Source: Pseudorhodobacter antarcticus (GTDB taxonomy: Bacteria; Pseudomonadota; Alphaproteobacteria; Rhodobacterales; Rhodobacteraceae). From it: 47,325 nucleotides of DNA. Shown piece after piece: positions 34,299-42,717 of the stretch. Below the pieces are notes generated by a model that worked only from the letters and a program-made list of their open reading frames with translations, had not been told where the DNA came from and did not search any database. Position 1 is the first letter of the stretch, and the number at the start of each line of letters is the position of its first letter. The position numbers and the translations under genes were made by a program. The stretch lies in NCBI GenBank assembly GCA_945860375.1, contig CAMAQR010000030.1, positions 1 to 47,325 on the forward strand, written 5' to 3'.

Positions 34299-35249
34299 AT
34301 GGCCAGATTCAACCAACCACTTGGCGGCAATGACATGGCGCGCTTTGCTGGGCCCGCCACAATGATGCGTCTGCCAAGCCAGACCACGGCGGCGGGTTTG
34401 GACGTCTGCTTTGTCGGCGTGCCGCTGGATATCGGCACCTCGAACCGTTCTGGCACGCGGCACGGTCCGCGCCAGATCCGGGCGGAATCCTGTATGCTGC
34501 GCCCTTTCAATATGGCCACGGGCGCGTGCCCGTTTGACTCTGTGCAGGTGGCAGATATTGGCGATGTGGCGATCAACACCTTTGATTTGAAGAAATCCAT
34601 CGGCGTTATCGAGGCGGCCTATGACGAGATCCTGTCGCATGGCTGCAAACCCCTGACCTTGGGCGGCGACCATACCCTGACGCTGCCGATCCTGCGCGCA
34701 ATGCGAAAAGTGCACGGCCCGGTGGCGCTGATCCATATTGACGCCCATGCCGATGTGAATGACGAGATGTTTGGAGAGAAAATTGCACACGGCACGCCGT
34801 TCCGCCGCGCGGTGGAAGAGGGCTTGCTGGCCTGCGACAAGGTATTTCAGATCGGCTTGCGCGGCTCGGGCTATTCGCCCGATGATTTCAACTGGTCGCG
34901 TCAACAAGGCTTCACCGTCGTTCAAGCCGAAGAGTGCTGGTATCAATCAATGAAGCCTCTGATGGCGCAGGTGCGCGACGTGATCGGCGATCATCCGGTC
35001 TATTTCACCTATGACATCGACAGTCTTGATCCCGCCTTTGCCCCCGGCACCGGCACGGTCGAAGTCGGTGGTTTGTCGACTTGGCAAGCACTGGAAATCA
35101 TCCGGGGGTGTCGTGGCCTGAACCTGATCGGCGGCGATCTGGTCGAGGTCTCGCCACCCTACGACCCGTCCGGCAACACCGCACTGATCGCCGCCAACTT
35201 CCTTTATGAAATGCTGTGCGTCCTGCCCGGCGTCACTTTCGGAGAATAA
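34299..35249 (+). CDS. Ureohydrolase, agmatinase/guanidinobutyrase family
   Basis: A 316-residue binuclear-manganese hydrolase that splits urea from a guanidino substrate. Metal ligands are in LGGDHTLTLP near residue 122, ALIHIDAHADVND near 147 and FTYDIDSLDPAFAPGTGT near 232; GGLSTWQALEI and GGDLVEVSPPYD close the active site. It lies two bases before an AruI-like decarboxylase gene. In the arginine transaminase route, 4-guanidinobutyrate is hydrolysed to GABA and urea by a protein of this family, so guanidinobutyrase (GbuA-type) is preferred over agmatinase. The family is certain; the substrate is inferred. Confidence 0.88.
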   Translation: MARFNQPLGGNDMARFAGPATMMRLPSQTTAAGLDVCFVGVPLDIGTSNRSGTRHGPRQIRAESCMLRPFNMATGACPFDSVQVADIGDVAINTFDLKKSIGVIEAAYDEILSHGCKPLTLGGDHTLTLPILRAMRKVHGPVALIHIDAHADVNDEMFGEKIAHGTPFRRAVEEGLLACDKVFQIGLRGSGYSPDDFNWSRQQGFTVVQAEECWYQSMKPLMAQVRDVIGDHPVYFTYDIDSLDPAFAPGTGTVEVGGLSTWQALEIIRGCRGLNLIGGDLVEVSPPYDPSGNTALIAANFLYEMLCVLPGVTFGE

Positions 35250-35251
35250 CC

Positions 35252-36868
35252 ATGTCCACGTGCGGTGAAGTGCTGGTTAGGCTGCTAGAGGCCTACGGCG
35301 TCGAGTTGATCTTCGGCATCCCCGGCGCGCATACGCTGGAGTTGTATCGCGGCATGCCCGATACCCAAATCCGCCACATCACTCCACGCCACGAACAAGG
35401 CGCGGGCTTCATGGCGGACGGCTATGCGAGGGTAACCGGCAAGCCAGGCGTCTGTTTCATCGTCACCGGGCCCGGCATGACCAATATAGCCACCGCGATG
35501 GGACAGGCCTTTGCAGATTCGGTGCCGATGCTGGTGATCTCTGCCGTCAACGCTCGCGATCAGTTGGGGATGCAGCAGGGCCGTTTGCATGAATTGCGCT
35601 CGCAGCAGCACCTTGTGTCTGGCGTGGCCGCCTTCAGCCACACGCTTCTCGACCCTGCGCAACTGCCCGGCATCCTCGCCTGTGCTTTTACGGTATTCGG
35701 GAGCCAGCGCCCGCGCCCGGTGCATATCGAGATACCCTTGGATGTCATCGTCGCAGAGATGGGCGATGGGCCGTTTGTGCCATGGGCGTTGCCCACCAAA
35801 CCAGGCCCGCAGCCTGCGGCAATTGCCACTGCCGCCACCCTGCTGGCCAATGCCCGCCGTCCGATGATCGTCGCTGGCGGTGGTGCTGCCGGGGCCGCTA
35901 CCGAAATCCGTGCCATAGCCGAGCATCTGAACGCGCCGGTGTTCATGACGATCAATGGCAAGGGAATACTGCCTGCCAATCATCCGTTGATCCTGTCGGG
36001 CAACCTTGGGCTGGCCGCGATGCGGTCCGAGATGGCCGCCTGCGACGTCATCCTTGCGGTGGGTACCGAGTTTGGCGAGACCGAGATGTATCCCGAACCG
36101 CATCCCTTGCAGATCAACGGCCAGTTGATCCGCATTGATATTGATCCGTTGCAACTGACAACCTCGGTGCCTGCGGCTTTGGGGATCGTGTCAGATGCCA
36201 AACTCGCCTGTGCGCCCCTGCTGGCCGAGTTGCGCGGCACAGCGCCTGTCTCGAACACAGACGGCGCGGTACGGGCAAGCTTGGTTCGCGAACAGATCGA
36301 CGCAACCCTGTGGCCTGCCTGCCAAACCCACCGTGGCCTGATGGCCGCGATTGCCGAGGTTTTCCCCCATGCCATCATCGCCGGTGACCAGACAGAGCCG
36401 GTTTACGCCGCCAACCAATTTTACCAATCGGCGAGCCCGCGGTCGTACTTCAACTCCAGCACCGGCTATGGCACCTTGGGCTATGGCCTGCCCGCCGCCT
36501 TTGGCGCCAAACTCGGCGCGCCGAGCCGTGCTTCGGTCTGCCTGATCGGCGACGGCGGCTTGCAATTTTCGCTGGCCGAACTGACATCAGCGGTGGAGGC
36601 AAAGATCGCCTCAGCCATCATCATCTGGAACAACGCAAGCTACGGTGAAATCAAGGCGATGATGGCAGAACGCGCCATACCCCAGATCGGCGTTGATATC
36701 CTTGCGCCCGATTTCGTTGCTTTGAGCAAAGCCATGGGGTGTCACGCCGAGGCCCCAAGCGACATTGCCGGTTTCAAAGCCGCCTTGGCTGCATCCATCT
36801 TGCGCGATGTGCCAACCGTGATTGAAATCCGCGATCCATCATCACTCGCGGATGCGTTCCGGATTTGA
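35252..36868 (+). CDS. aruI: Thiamine-diphosphate enzyme, AruI-like 5-guanidino-2-oxopentanoate decarboxylase
   Basis: A 538-residue acetolactate-synthase-fold enzyme. The N-terminal domain has LIFGIPGAHTLELYRGM near residue 20, HEQGAGFMADGYARVTGKPG with the activating glutamate near 50 and VTGPGMTNI near 75. The central domain shows ARRPMIVAGGGAAGAATEI near 205. The C-terminal domain carries the cofactor motif LIGDGGLQFSLAELTSAVEA near 430 with IIWNNASYGEIKAM. Acetolactate synthase itself is unlikely because no small subunit is adjacent and the neighbour is a guanidinobutyrase-type gene, matching the AruI step of arginine transamination. The matching aminotransferase (AruH) and guanidinobutanal dehydrogenase are not in the window. 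Confidence 0.78.
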   Translation: MSTCGEVLVRLLEAYGVELIFGIPGAHTLELYRGMPDTQIRHITPRHEQGAGFMADGYARVTGKPGVCFIVTGPGMTNIATAMGQAFADSVPMLVISAVNARDQLGMQQGRLHELRSQQHLVSGVAAFSHTLLDPAQLPGILACAFTVFGSQRPRPVHIEIPLDVIVAEMGDGPFVPWALPTKPGPQPAAIATAATLLANARRPMIVAGGGAAGAATEIRAIAEHLNAPVFMTINGKGILPANHPLILSGNLGLAAMRSEMAACDVILAVGTEFGETEMYPEPHPLQINGQLIRIDIDPLQLTTSVPAALGIVSDAKLACAPLLAELRGTAPVSNTDGAVRASLVREQIDATLWPACQTHRGLMAAIAEVFPHAIIAGDQTEPVYAANQFYQSASPRSYFNSSTGYGTLGYGLPAAFGAKLGAPSRASVCLIGDGGLQFSLAELTSAVEAKIASAIIIWNNASYGEIKAMMAERAIPQIGVDILAPDFVALSKAMGCHAEAPSDIAGFKAALAASILRDVPTVIEIRDPSSLADAFRI

Positions 36869-37200
36869 AAGCACAGCCAGATGGGCGATGTCGGGCGCTG
36901 ATCCCGTCGCTGCAATCGTCCAAGCTGCGGACATTGCGGTGCAGGTCATCGCAGCTCGCGGAGCACTTGTTTCGTTGTAGGGCTTCGTCTTAGGCGCGTT
37001 ACACGCTGCTCGAGCGCATCTGGTCGCCCGCCTTGTATTTCATAGCGAAAGCAGGGGTCCGATCGGGAAGTTAACACCCGTGGCAGGCCAACTCTGTCGA
37101 AGGTCGGCTTTGGCCGAGAGCATCGTCTTCGGCTGCGCGTCGCCCCGCAGAACTTCGCGCCGTCTTGCTTCCACAGTGCTTCCACGGGTTTTGGAAACGC
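36869..37200 (+). other. Non-coding stretch, nothing recognised
   Basis: Between the aruI-like stop and the terminator of the tRNA fragment I see no credible gene or repeat. The minus-strand frame crossing it also crosses the terminator and is probably spurious. Confidence 0.5.
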
Positions 37201-37222
37201 AAAAGCCGCCCCGTAGGGCGGC
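37201..37222 (-). terminator. Rho-independent terminator downstream of the tRNA fragment
   Basis: On the minus strand GCCGCCC (from 37222 down) pairs with GGGCGGC (ending 37205) around a four-base TACG loop, followed by TTTT at 37204-37201. It lies about 30 bases after the tRNA 3' end, as expected for the native tRNA transcript. Confidence 0.8.
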
Positions 37223-37251
37223 GTGTAAGCGTTTGGTATCACGTGTAAAAC

Positions 37252-37298
37252 TGGTTGCGGGGACAGGATTTGAACCTGTGACCTTCAGGTTATGAGCC
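37252..37298 (-). tRNA. 3' part of an initiator-type tRNA-Met (CAU) gene; probable att site
   Basis: On the minus strand the sequence runs GGCTCATAACCTGAAGGTCA, then CAGGTTCAAATCCTGTCCCC and GCAACCA. This is the anticodon loop with CAT, variable loop, intact T-arm (ACAGG/CCTGT around TTCAAAT) and 3' acceptor strand with encoded CCA, closely resembling bacterial tRNA-fMet. The 5' half is absent: the sequence upstream (TGGGGTTTC) gives neither the D-arm nor the pairing acceptor strand, and the anticodon stem is only partly matched. A 3'-only copy beside a terminator is the typical footprint of an integrase that uses a tRNA gene as attachment site. The rebuilt full tRNA would be expected beyond the right edge, next to the integrase. 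Confidence 0.75.
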
Positions 37299-37750
37299 GA
37301 AACCCCAATGATTCCAATAGATTAGATAAATCAAAGATTTAACCGAGAACCCTTTGATTTCACGATATTTCCATCCTGACATTCGATAACATTCACGGAC
37401 AACAAACTACAGGGCATTGTTTTCAAACCACTTTCGACTGTTGATGTGGTGTTGATGTAAAACGGGGCGCTACGACTAAACATAATCGCGCTATCATGCT
37501 CACCAAAGGCGTGGTCGGAGCAATCAGAAGTCAGCCGCTTAGGGCCGCAGGCGGACCTGAGCCGACCTTCGCGCAAAGGGCGGCGGATCGCCGGTCTCAG
37601 CCTCTAGCGGACGGTCGTGCTAGGCGCAGCATGGCTTGTTGTTGCGACGAGCAGGCGAAAAAGTGTGCCGTTGTGGTGCTATTGGAATGCGAGTAGCGTC
37701 GTCTCTTAGACGAATATCAGTCATATTTCTGAATAGGCGGATACCTGCAT
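37299..37750 (+). other. Island left-end non-coding stretch, 452 bp
   Basis: No convincing gene is seen. The first 180 bases are A+T-rich and may hold recombinase arm sites; the rest contains short frames without family character and the promoter region of the defence operon. Confidence 0.5.
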
Positions 37751-39028
37751 TTGAGTACTGGCGACTTTCAAGCTCAGAGTGTCAAAGTCCCTGCTGGGTT
37801 GATAGCGACTCCCAGCGGAGACCCTGGTGACGAGACAGAACGAAACTTCCGGTACCAACACCAGTATGGTGTGGTTCTTCTGGCTGCCGTGCGTCGCGGC
37901 GCATTGAACTACATCTCCCTTTACTGCGAACACCATGAGGACTTCCTTGCTGAACGGCCGGATGGTCTCTTCGACGGTTACCAGATCAAGACCCAAAGGC
38001 CTGAAAACGGGGCTTGGACACTCAAGAGCGCTGCGGTCACCAAATCTATCGGCCGCTTCGTTGACCTCATGGCAAAATTTCCTGGCCAAATCGGGAGGTT
38101 TGTGTTCGTGTCAAACTCCGACGTGGCCGAGGTCACTCCAATCAGCAAGGACGACAGAAGTCGGGGCCTCTGCCCTGGCCTCATGTTGGACCACGTCAAA
38201 TTATGCAGTGATGCCGATGCGGTGCAGCCGCCTTTTCGAAAACCGTTTGATGCCCTAGCTGCGGAACTTGGTGTCGGCAGATCACAGCTCTTTGAAGTTT
38301 TGCGAAGGCTTGAAACCATAAAAGGCCCCTCGCGAGAGGACTTTGACGCTGCCCTAGCGCAAGAGCATATCGGCGGATTACCGGAGTGTGCCCATCTCGC
38401 GCCAGGTACACTCCGAGAAATTTGCAACGACCTCGTTGCCAAGTTCCATCGCGCAGCATCACTATTCGTTGTCGACCCGGATCGCTACGTCGCGAAGATT
38501 GCCTCAGGAACGACCTTAGACCCGAAAATCGCGGCTAAGCGCATTGTGATCGCTGATTTAGTTTTGGCTCCTCCATCGAGCGCCAGCGAGACGTTCCGAT
38601 TTCACGGCGCACCCACCATCAGCCTAGGGCAACCCCGAAAGAAGCGCATCTTGGAGCAGAAGCTCGAGCGTGGCGGAGTCAGCTCCCTAACAGACTATAT
38701 GAAGGCGCGCGAGCAGGCCGCCGAGTACCACTTTCTGGAAGAGCAGGCTAAGGACTCCGTACGGGCAGCTCGTCAGCTGCGACAAGTTGAGGAGGCTGTC
38801 CATGGCGAATGCCTCGAGTCTTTTATGGCGCACCAATCCCCCGGAGCGCAGTTTGGCCAGCCTATGTTCAACGACTTGACGACCCGCTTGCGGAGCTTGG
38901 AAACTCAGCGCAAAGACCTGCTCGGAGGAACGCCATATGAAGTACTGATGGGTACCGCAGCGTTACTGACTAGCGATTGCCGTGTGTGGTGGAGTGAACG
39001 CTTTCAGATCGAGGAGAGCGACGGATGA
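37751..39028 (+). CDS. DUF4297/Cap4-type nuclease component of a Lamassu/ABC-3C-like system (LmuA-like)
   Basis: A 425-residue protein. The N-terminal domain has the DUF4297 (Cap4 endonuclease) pattern: DETERNFRYQHQYGVVLLAA near residue 27, CEHHEDFLAE near 60 and DGYQIKTQRPENGAW near 75, the acidic and Q-x-K residues of a PD-(D/E)xK-type site. The remaining 250 residues are helical and not recognised. No ATG fits, and TTG at 37751 (GGCGGA upstream) is the best start; another TTG at 37796 is possible. It is the first gene of a three-gene operon with ATGA overlaps, in the same order as the Vibrio DdmABC/Lamassu-type operons. Predicted role: the DNA-degrading effector, held inactive until the ATPase senses foreign DNA ends or replication intermediates. 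Confidence 0.72.
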   Translation: MSTGDFQAQSVKVPAGLIATPSGDPGDETERNFRYQHQYGVVLLAAVRRGALNYISLYCEHHEDFLAERPDGLFDGYQIKTQRPENGAWTLKSAAVTKSIGRFVDLMAKFPGQIGRFVFVSNSDVAEVTPISKDDRSRGLCPGLMLDHVKLCSDADAVQPPFRKPFDALAAELGVGRSQLFEVLRRLETIKGPSREDFDAALAQEHIGGLPECAHLAPGTLREICNDLVAKFHRAASLFVVDPDRYVAKIASGTTLDPKIAAKRIVIADLVLAPPSSASETFRFHGAPTISLGQPRKKRILEQKLERGGVSSLTDYMKAREQAAEYHFLEEQAKDSVRAARQLRQVEEAVHGECLESFMAHQSPGAQFGQPMFNDLTTRLRSLETQRKDLLGGTPYEVLMGTAALLTSDCRVWWSERFQIEESDG

Positions 39029-39633
39029 GCCTCTCAGTACTTAAGGCCGCCGCAGAAGCGGAAAACGCCGATGGCCTGCATTTGGCGCGTCTTCTGGTGC
39101 TCTTGAGAAGCGCCGACAAGCGCGGCAGAAACGCTCCGAAGCCAGTCGAAGGCATTACGAAGCTTGCGAAGCTAGACTTCCTGCTTCGCTACCCGGTCTA
39201 TCTCGAACGGGCGCTCGTGGCTCTCAACAAGTCGCCAGCCTTAGCAGCGGTGCTGCCGCGGGAGCGTACGACCGTCGAGACCAAGATGATCCGGTTCCGC
39301 TATGGCCCGTGGGACGGCCGGTATCGGCGATGGCTTAGCCTTTTGTCATCTCGCGGCTTGGTGACCCTGTCACTCAGTGGCCGCAAGATCGAGATTGGCT
39401 TAACTGAGCATGGTCGCACCGTTGCCGACCAATTGGCAAGCCGTTCGTCCTTCGAGGATTTTGCAACTAGAGGCGCCGTCGTGATTAGCGCGGTCGGCGC
39501 CATGTCTGCCACCAAACTTAAAGACTTTGTCTACGAGATCGTCCCAGAGATTACGGATATGAAATGGGGTGTTGAGATTGACACCAGTATCCCCGAGGCG
39601 GAGTCCTTCGCCACCAATGGAGCGCTCCGATGA
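39025..39633 (+). CDS. Small middle component of the Lamassu/ABC-3C-like system (LmuC-like)
   Basis: A 202-residue protein with no enzymatic motif. It shows KLAKLDFLLRYPVYLERALV near residue 46 and a winged-helix-like stretch around RYRRWLSLLSSRGLVTLSLS near 110, followed by IGLTEHGRTVADQL. A K-L-D-F-x-x-R-Y-P segment is my recollection of middle components of ABC-three-component systems. GAGGAGAG precedes the ATG, which overlaps the nuclease stop; its own stop overlaps the ATPase start. It probably bridges nuclease and ATPase. The assignment rests mostly on position, size and the one motif. Confidence 0.6.
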   Translation: MSLSVLKAAAEAENADGLHLARLLVLLRSADKRGRNAPKPVEGITKLAKLDFLLRYPVYLERALVALNKSPALAAVLPRERTTVETKMIRFRYGPWDGRYRRWLSLLSSRGLVTLSLSGRKIEIGLTEHGRTVADQLASRSSFEDFATRGAVVISAVGAMSATKLKDFVYEIVPEITDMKWGVEIDTSIPEAESFATNGALR

Positions 39634-41582
39634 AATTCAATCTCGTATCCCTAAAACTGTCACTGCGGCGTGCCGACGAGCAGATCGACTTCTCAAAGCT
39701 CACCTACTTTTGGGGTCAGATGGGCGCAGGCAAGTCCAGCATAGCCCGATTGATCGACTACTGCCTTGGCGGCACGATCCAGCTTTCTCCCGCGTTGCAG
39801 GCAGAGTTCGTGTCAGCGACCCTTACTGTTGAACTCGAACGGGCCACGGTCACGATTGAGCGAGCCCGCGACGCAGCCGATGTCTACGCCTCTTGGGAGG
39901 ACGATCAAGGTCGCTATTCGATCGTTATTCCTTCACGAGTGGCTGCGGGCGAGGTTATCCCAGAGACCGGCGTCGAAACTTTGTCGGACTTGGTCTTCTG
40001 GCTCTCAGAGATCAACCCGCCGCGGGTTCGAAAGAGCAAGTCCAAGGCGGACAGCAAGATTGTGCGGTTATCACTGCGCGACCTGCTGTGGTACTGCTAC
40101 CTTGATCAAGATCACATCGACAGCTCGTTCTTTTACCTCGAAGAATCGGCTGAGTTTTATATGCGGCTCAAGAGCCGCGATGTGATCCGTTATGTCATCG
40201 GGTACCACGACGAACGGGTCGCCGATCTGGAAGCGGAGCTTGACCAACTCCGGGCAAACAGAACTGCGCGTGTTGCTTCGATCGATAGCCTGTCCAAAGC
40301 TTTGACAGAAGTAGGTATCGAGTCAGAGGCTCAAGTGGCAGAACGCGAGATGGGACTTCGCGCATCGCTCACGACGGTGAAGGCGCAGATTGAGGCGCTT
40401 CGGGCCGGGCGCCGCGAGGAACAAACTACCCATGCGATAGATGAATTGACGAAGACGGCCCGGAGCTTGGGATCTGATATTGCCAAGCTCGACCTCGAAG
40501 CTGAAGAACTCAGCGTCATGCGGGATCGTCACGCGCGGCATCGTAACGAAATCGACATGCTAGGCCTGAAATTCAGGCGGTCCGCAGAAGCCCGAGAAAT
40601 TCTCGGAGATATTGCATTCAGCAATTGCCCGCGATGCACCCAAGCGCTGCCAACTCGGTCGGCGCAATGCTGCGACGTGTGCGGCCAAGAGGATCTGATC
40701 GATTTTGCCGATCCGGGTGAGGTCGCGGCGCTTGAATCTGACATTGCCAGCCGACGGGCTGAACTGACGGAAGCAATCGCAACGATCGACCGCAACCTTG
40801 CAAAGATACGGAAGAAGCGGTCGGCCCTTGTTCAGACTAAGGACAAGGCCGAAGCTTACATCAATCGTGCTATCGCCGAGCAGGACTCCGCCTTTCTCTC
40901 TATGAGCCTGCTTAAAGAGCGGGAGCATGCTGCGCTAGAGGCCGAGTTGGCGAGTATCGCATGGCTATTGCGCCTTCCTCTGCTGTTGCAGCAGCAGCGC
41001 GAGGCACTTGCCCAAATTGTCGCATTGGAACAAGCAAAACGCGAGGCTCTCAAAGAGGCGCGCAACAAAGCTGAGGCGGATCGAACAAGTCTTGATCGTT
41101 TCGCCAGCTATTTCCTGGACAGCCTCACCCTGTCCGGAGTGCCGGGCATTCAGCGCGACGATAACGTCGAGTTGAACCCACCAGACTTCTACCCAGCAAT
41201 ACTTAGTGCCGATCCCAGCGATCTCACGCGATCCACCTTCACCTCGCTGAGTAGCGGTGGAAAGAAAACCCTTTTCAAATGCTGTTTCGCGATTGCCATA
41301 CACCGCATCGCGGCACAGCTTCACGCGCCACTTCCCGCGCTCCTAATAATCGACTCCCCGATGAAAAACATCAGCGAACGGGAAAACAAGGCACAGTTTG
41401 AAGGTTTCTATCGCATGCTTTATCAGCTTAACGCGGGAGAACTGCGGCAAACCCAGTTTGTCTTGATTGACAAAGAGTTCTTCGCGCCTCCTGACGATTT
41501 TGCGACCGGCGTGACGAACCGGCGAATGCAGCCGGATAGCGACGAGTACCCACCGCTGATCCGCTACTATCGCGGCAAATAG
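39630..41582 (+). CDS. SMC/Rad50-like ATPase of the Lamassu/ABC-3C-like system (LmuB-like)
   Basis: A 650-residue ABC-type DNA-repair-like ATPase. Walker A is FWGQMGAGKSSIARLIDYCL near residue 28. Two long charged coiled-coil stretches run through about 200-300 and 370-490, separated by an apex with paired cysteines, NCPRCTQALPTR and CCDVCGQED near 335, a zinc-hook or zinc-ribbon-like site. The C-terminal head has the ABC signature SLSSGGKKTLFKCCFAIAIH near 545 and Walker B ALLIIDSPMKN near 570, where a serine-proline follows the aspartate instead of the usual glutamate. In Lamassu systems such a protein is the sensor that frees the effector. Last gene of the operon. Confidence 0.75.
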   Translation: MKFNLVSLKLSLRRADEQIDFSKLTYFWGQMGAGKSSIARLIDYCLGGTIQLSPALQAEFVSATLTVELERATVTIERARDAADVYASWEDDQGRYSIVIPSRVAAGEVIPETGVETLSDLVFWLSEINPPRVRKSKSKADSKIVRLSLRDLLWYCYLDQDHIDSSFFYLEESAEFYMRLKSRDVIRYVIGYHDERVADLEAELDQLRANRTARVASIDSLSKALTEVGIESEAQVAEREMGLRASLTTVKAQIEALRAGRREEQTTHAIDELTKTARSLGSDIAKLDLEAEELSVMRDRHARHRNEIDMLGLKFRRSAEAREILGDIAFSNCPRCTQALPTRSAQCCDVCGQEDLIDFADPGEVAALESDIASRRAELTEAIATIDRNLAKIRKKRSALVQTKDKAEAYINRAIAEQDSAFLSMSLLKEREHAALEAELASIAWLLRLPLLLQQQREALAQIVALEQAKREALKEARNKAEADRTSLDRFASYFLDSLTLSGVPGIQRDDNVELNPPDFYPAILSADPSDLTRSTFTSLSSGGKKTLFKCCFAIAIHRIAAQLHAPLPALLIIDSPMKNISERENKAQFEGFYRMLYQLNAGELRQTQFVLIDKEFFAPPDDFATGVTNRRMQPDSDEYPPLIRYYRGK

Positions 41583-41633
41583 CAACACATGGGGACTTTC
41601 CAGTTTTCTTAGGGAAGCTCGATCAAGCGATCA

Positions 41634-42602
41634 ATGCGAGAACAAGTCATGGACGATACGGTGCGACTTCCGAGAACTAAGCAGCCGCGTCAGGACATTC
41701 CCTTCATATTTGACAGCTATCGAAATCTGGTAGCTGAACTAGGCGCTATTGACGGACTTGCAGCGGCGCTTACAATCTCTGCCCGATATCTTTCGGCAAC
41801 AACATCCGAGTGCGACGATCCGGCCGAGTTTGGCCTCCGTCTGGCTCGCAATTACAAGATCCCAACGCGATTCGTTGACCTAAAAGGATTGCCATCTCAT
41901 TTGGCGAGGCTGCTGCTCGTCGGCACTTCTCGCTACTTTGAAGAATTCCTGGAACGATTCCGGCGTGAGCAGCTTGCGCTAGGGCGCCAGTGGCGCAACC
42001 GCCAAGATGGTGAGTCCGACCTCAAGTACACTTTGGCATGCATCGCCGGTGGATTTGAGCTGAACAAAAGGAAAATCGGAATCGAACGATATGATCTGCT
42101 CGAATATTATCGGTTACTACGCAATTACGCCGCTCATTCAGGCGTCGAAACGAAGCGTTTGCTTGCCGAACACAATAAAGTCTTCGGATATAGCGCTCTG
42201 GTAAGAGACGAATATACCCTTGATGCTCCGTGCAGGTTCGATGCAGCCACTTTTGAAGATCACCTTCTGTACACGCGGATCGTCAAATACGTCGCGACTG
42301 ACCTTTGCCGCCTGTCGCCCCCGGATAGCGCAGACGAACTCAAAGCAGTCCTCGCGAACCGGGATAGCTTCGCGGCATCACCAGCACGCACCGTGCTGAC
42401 CCTTCGCGGAAATGACCATATTCTCATGCCTGCACTACGTGCATTCTTTTTTACACACTATCGCTTCAAACTAGTTCAACACCCGCAGCTTGAAAGCGAC
42501 CTCGTCAAGTGGCTCAACAAGCTGCCAAGACGCAAAGAACGCCGTCGTGCCGGGCTGCCAAACCTAGAATTGGCATTGATCAGTTATCGACATAACTACT
42601 AA
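41634..42602 (+). CDS. Unknown protein with HEPN-type R-x4-H motif
   Basis: A 322-residue protein of unknown family; 51 bases separate it from the ATPase gene on the same strand, so it may be co-transcribed. The centre contains [20 protein letters not shown] near residue 160: R-N-Y-A-A-H is the R-x4-H signature of HEPN ribonucleases, preceded by a polar helix with [17 protein letters not shown]. No signal peptide or membrane segment is seen. Starts at 41634 or 41649 are possible; neither has a strong ribosome site. In a defence setting an RNA-cutting HEPN protein is plausible. HEPN domains without catalysis also carry similar motifs, so the function is a hypothesis. Confidence 0.5.
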   Translation: MREQVMDDTVRLPRTKQPRQDIPFIFDSYRNLVAELGAIDGLAAALTISARYLSATTSECDDPAEFGLRLARNYKIPTRFVDLKGLPSHLARLLLVGTSRYFEEFLERFRREQLALGRQWRNRQDGESDLKYTLACIAGGFELNKRKIGIERYDLLEYYRLLRNYAAHSGVETKRLLAEHNKVFGYSALVRDEYTLDAPCRFDAATFEDHLLYTRIVKYVATDLCRLSPPDSADELKAVLANRDSFAASPARTVLTLRGNDHILMPALRAFFFTHYRFKLVQHPQLESDLVKWLNKLPRRKERRRAGLPNLELALISYRHNY

Positions 42603-42717
42603 ATCGCGCGGCCGTTCGACCAGAGCGGCCATTCGTACCAAGCGCGGCGAAGGCCCGCACTCCGCCCATTCCGGCCCTAAATCCACATCCAGTTCATGTG
42701 CCATCGGCAGGCCGCCC

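Noticed and set aside
35252..36868. Acetolactate synthase large subunit
   Set aside because: No small subunit follows and the gene is paired with a guanidinobutyrase-family enzyme; an AruI-like role fits better, though the fold is shared.
36946..37242. Minus-strand 98-residue frame
   Set aside because: It begins across the tRNA-associated terminator and shows no family character.
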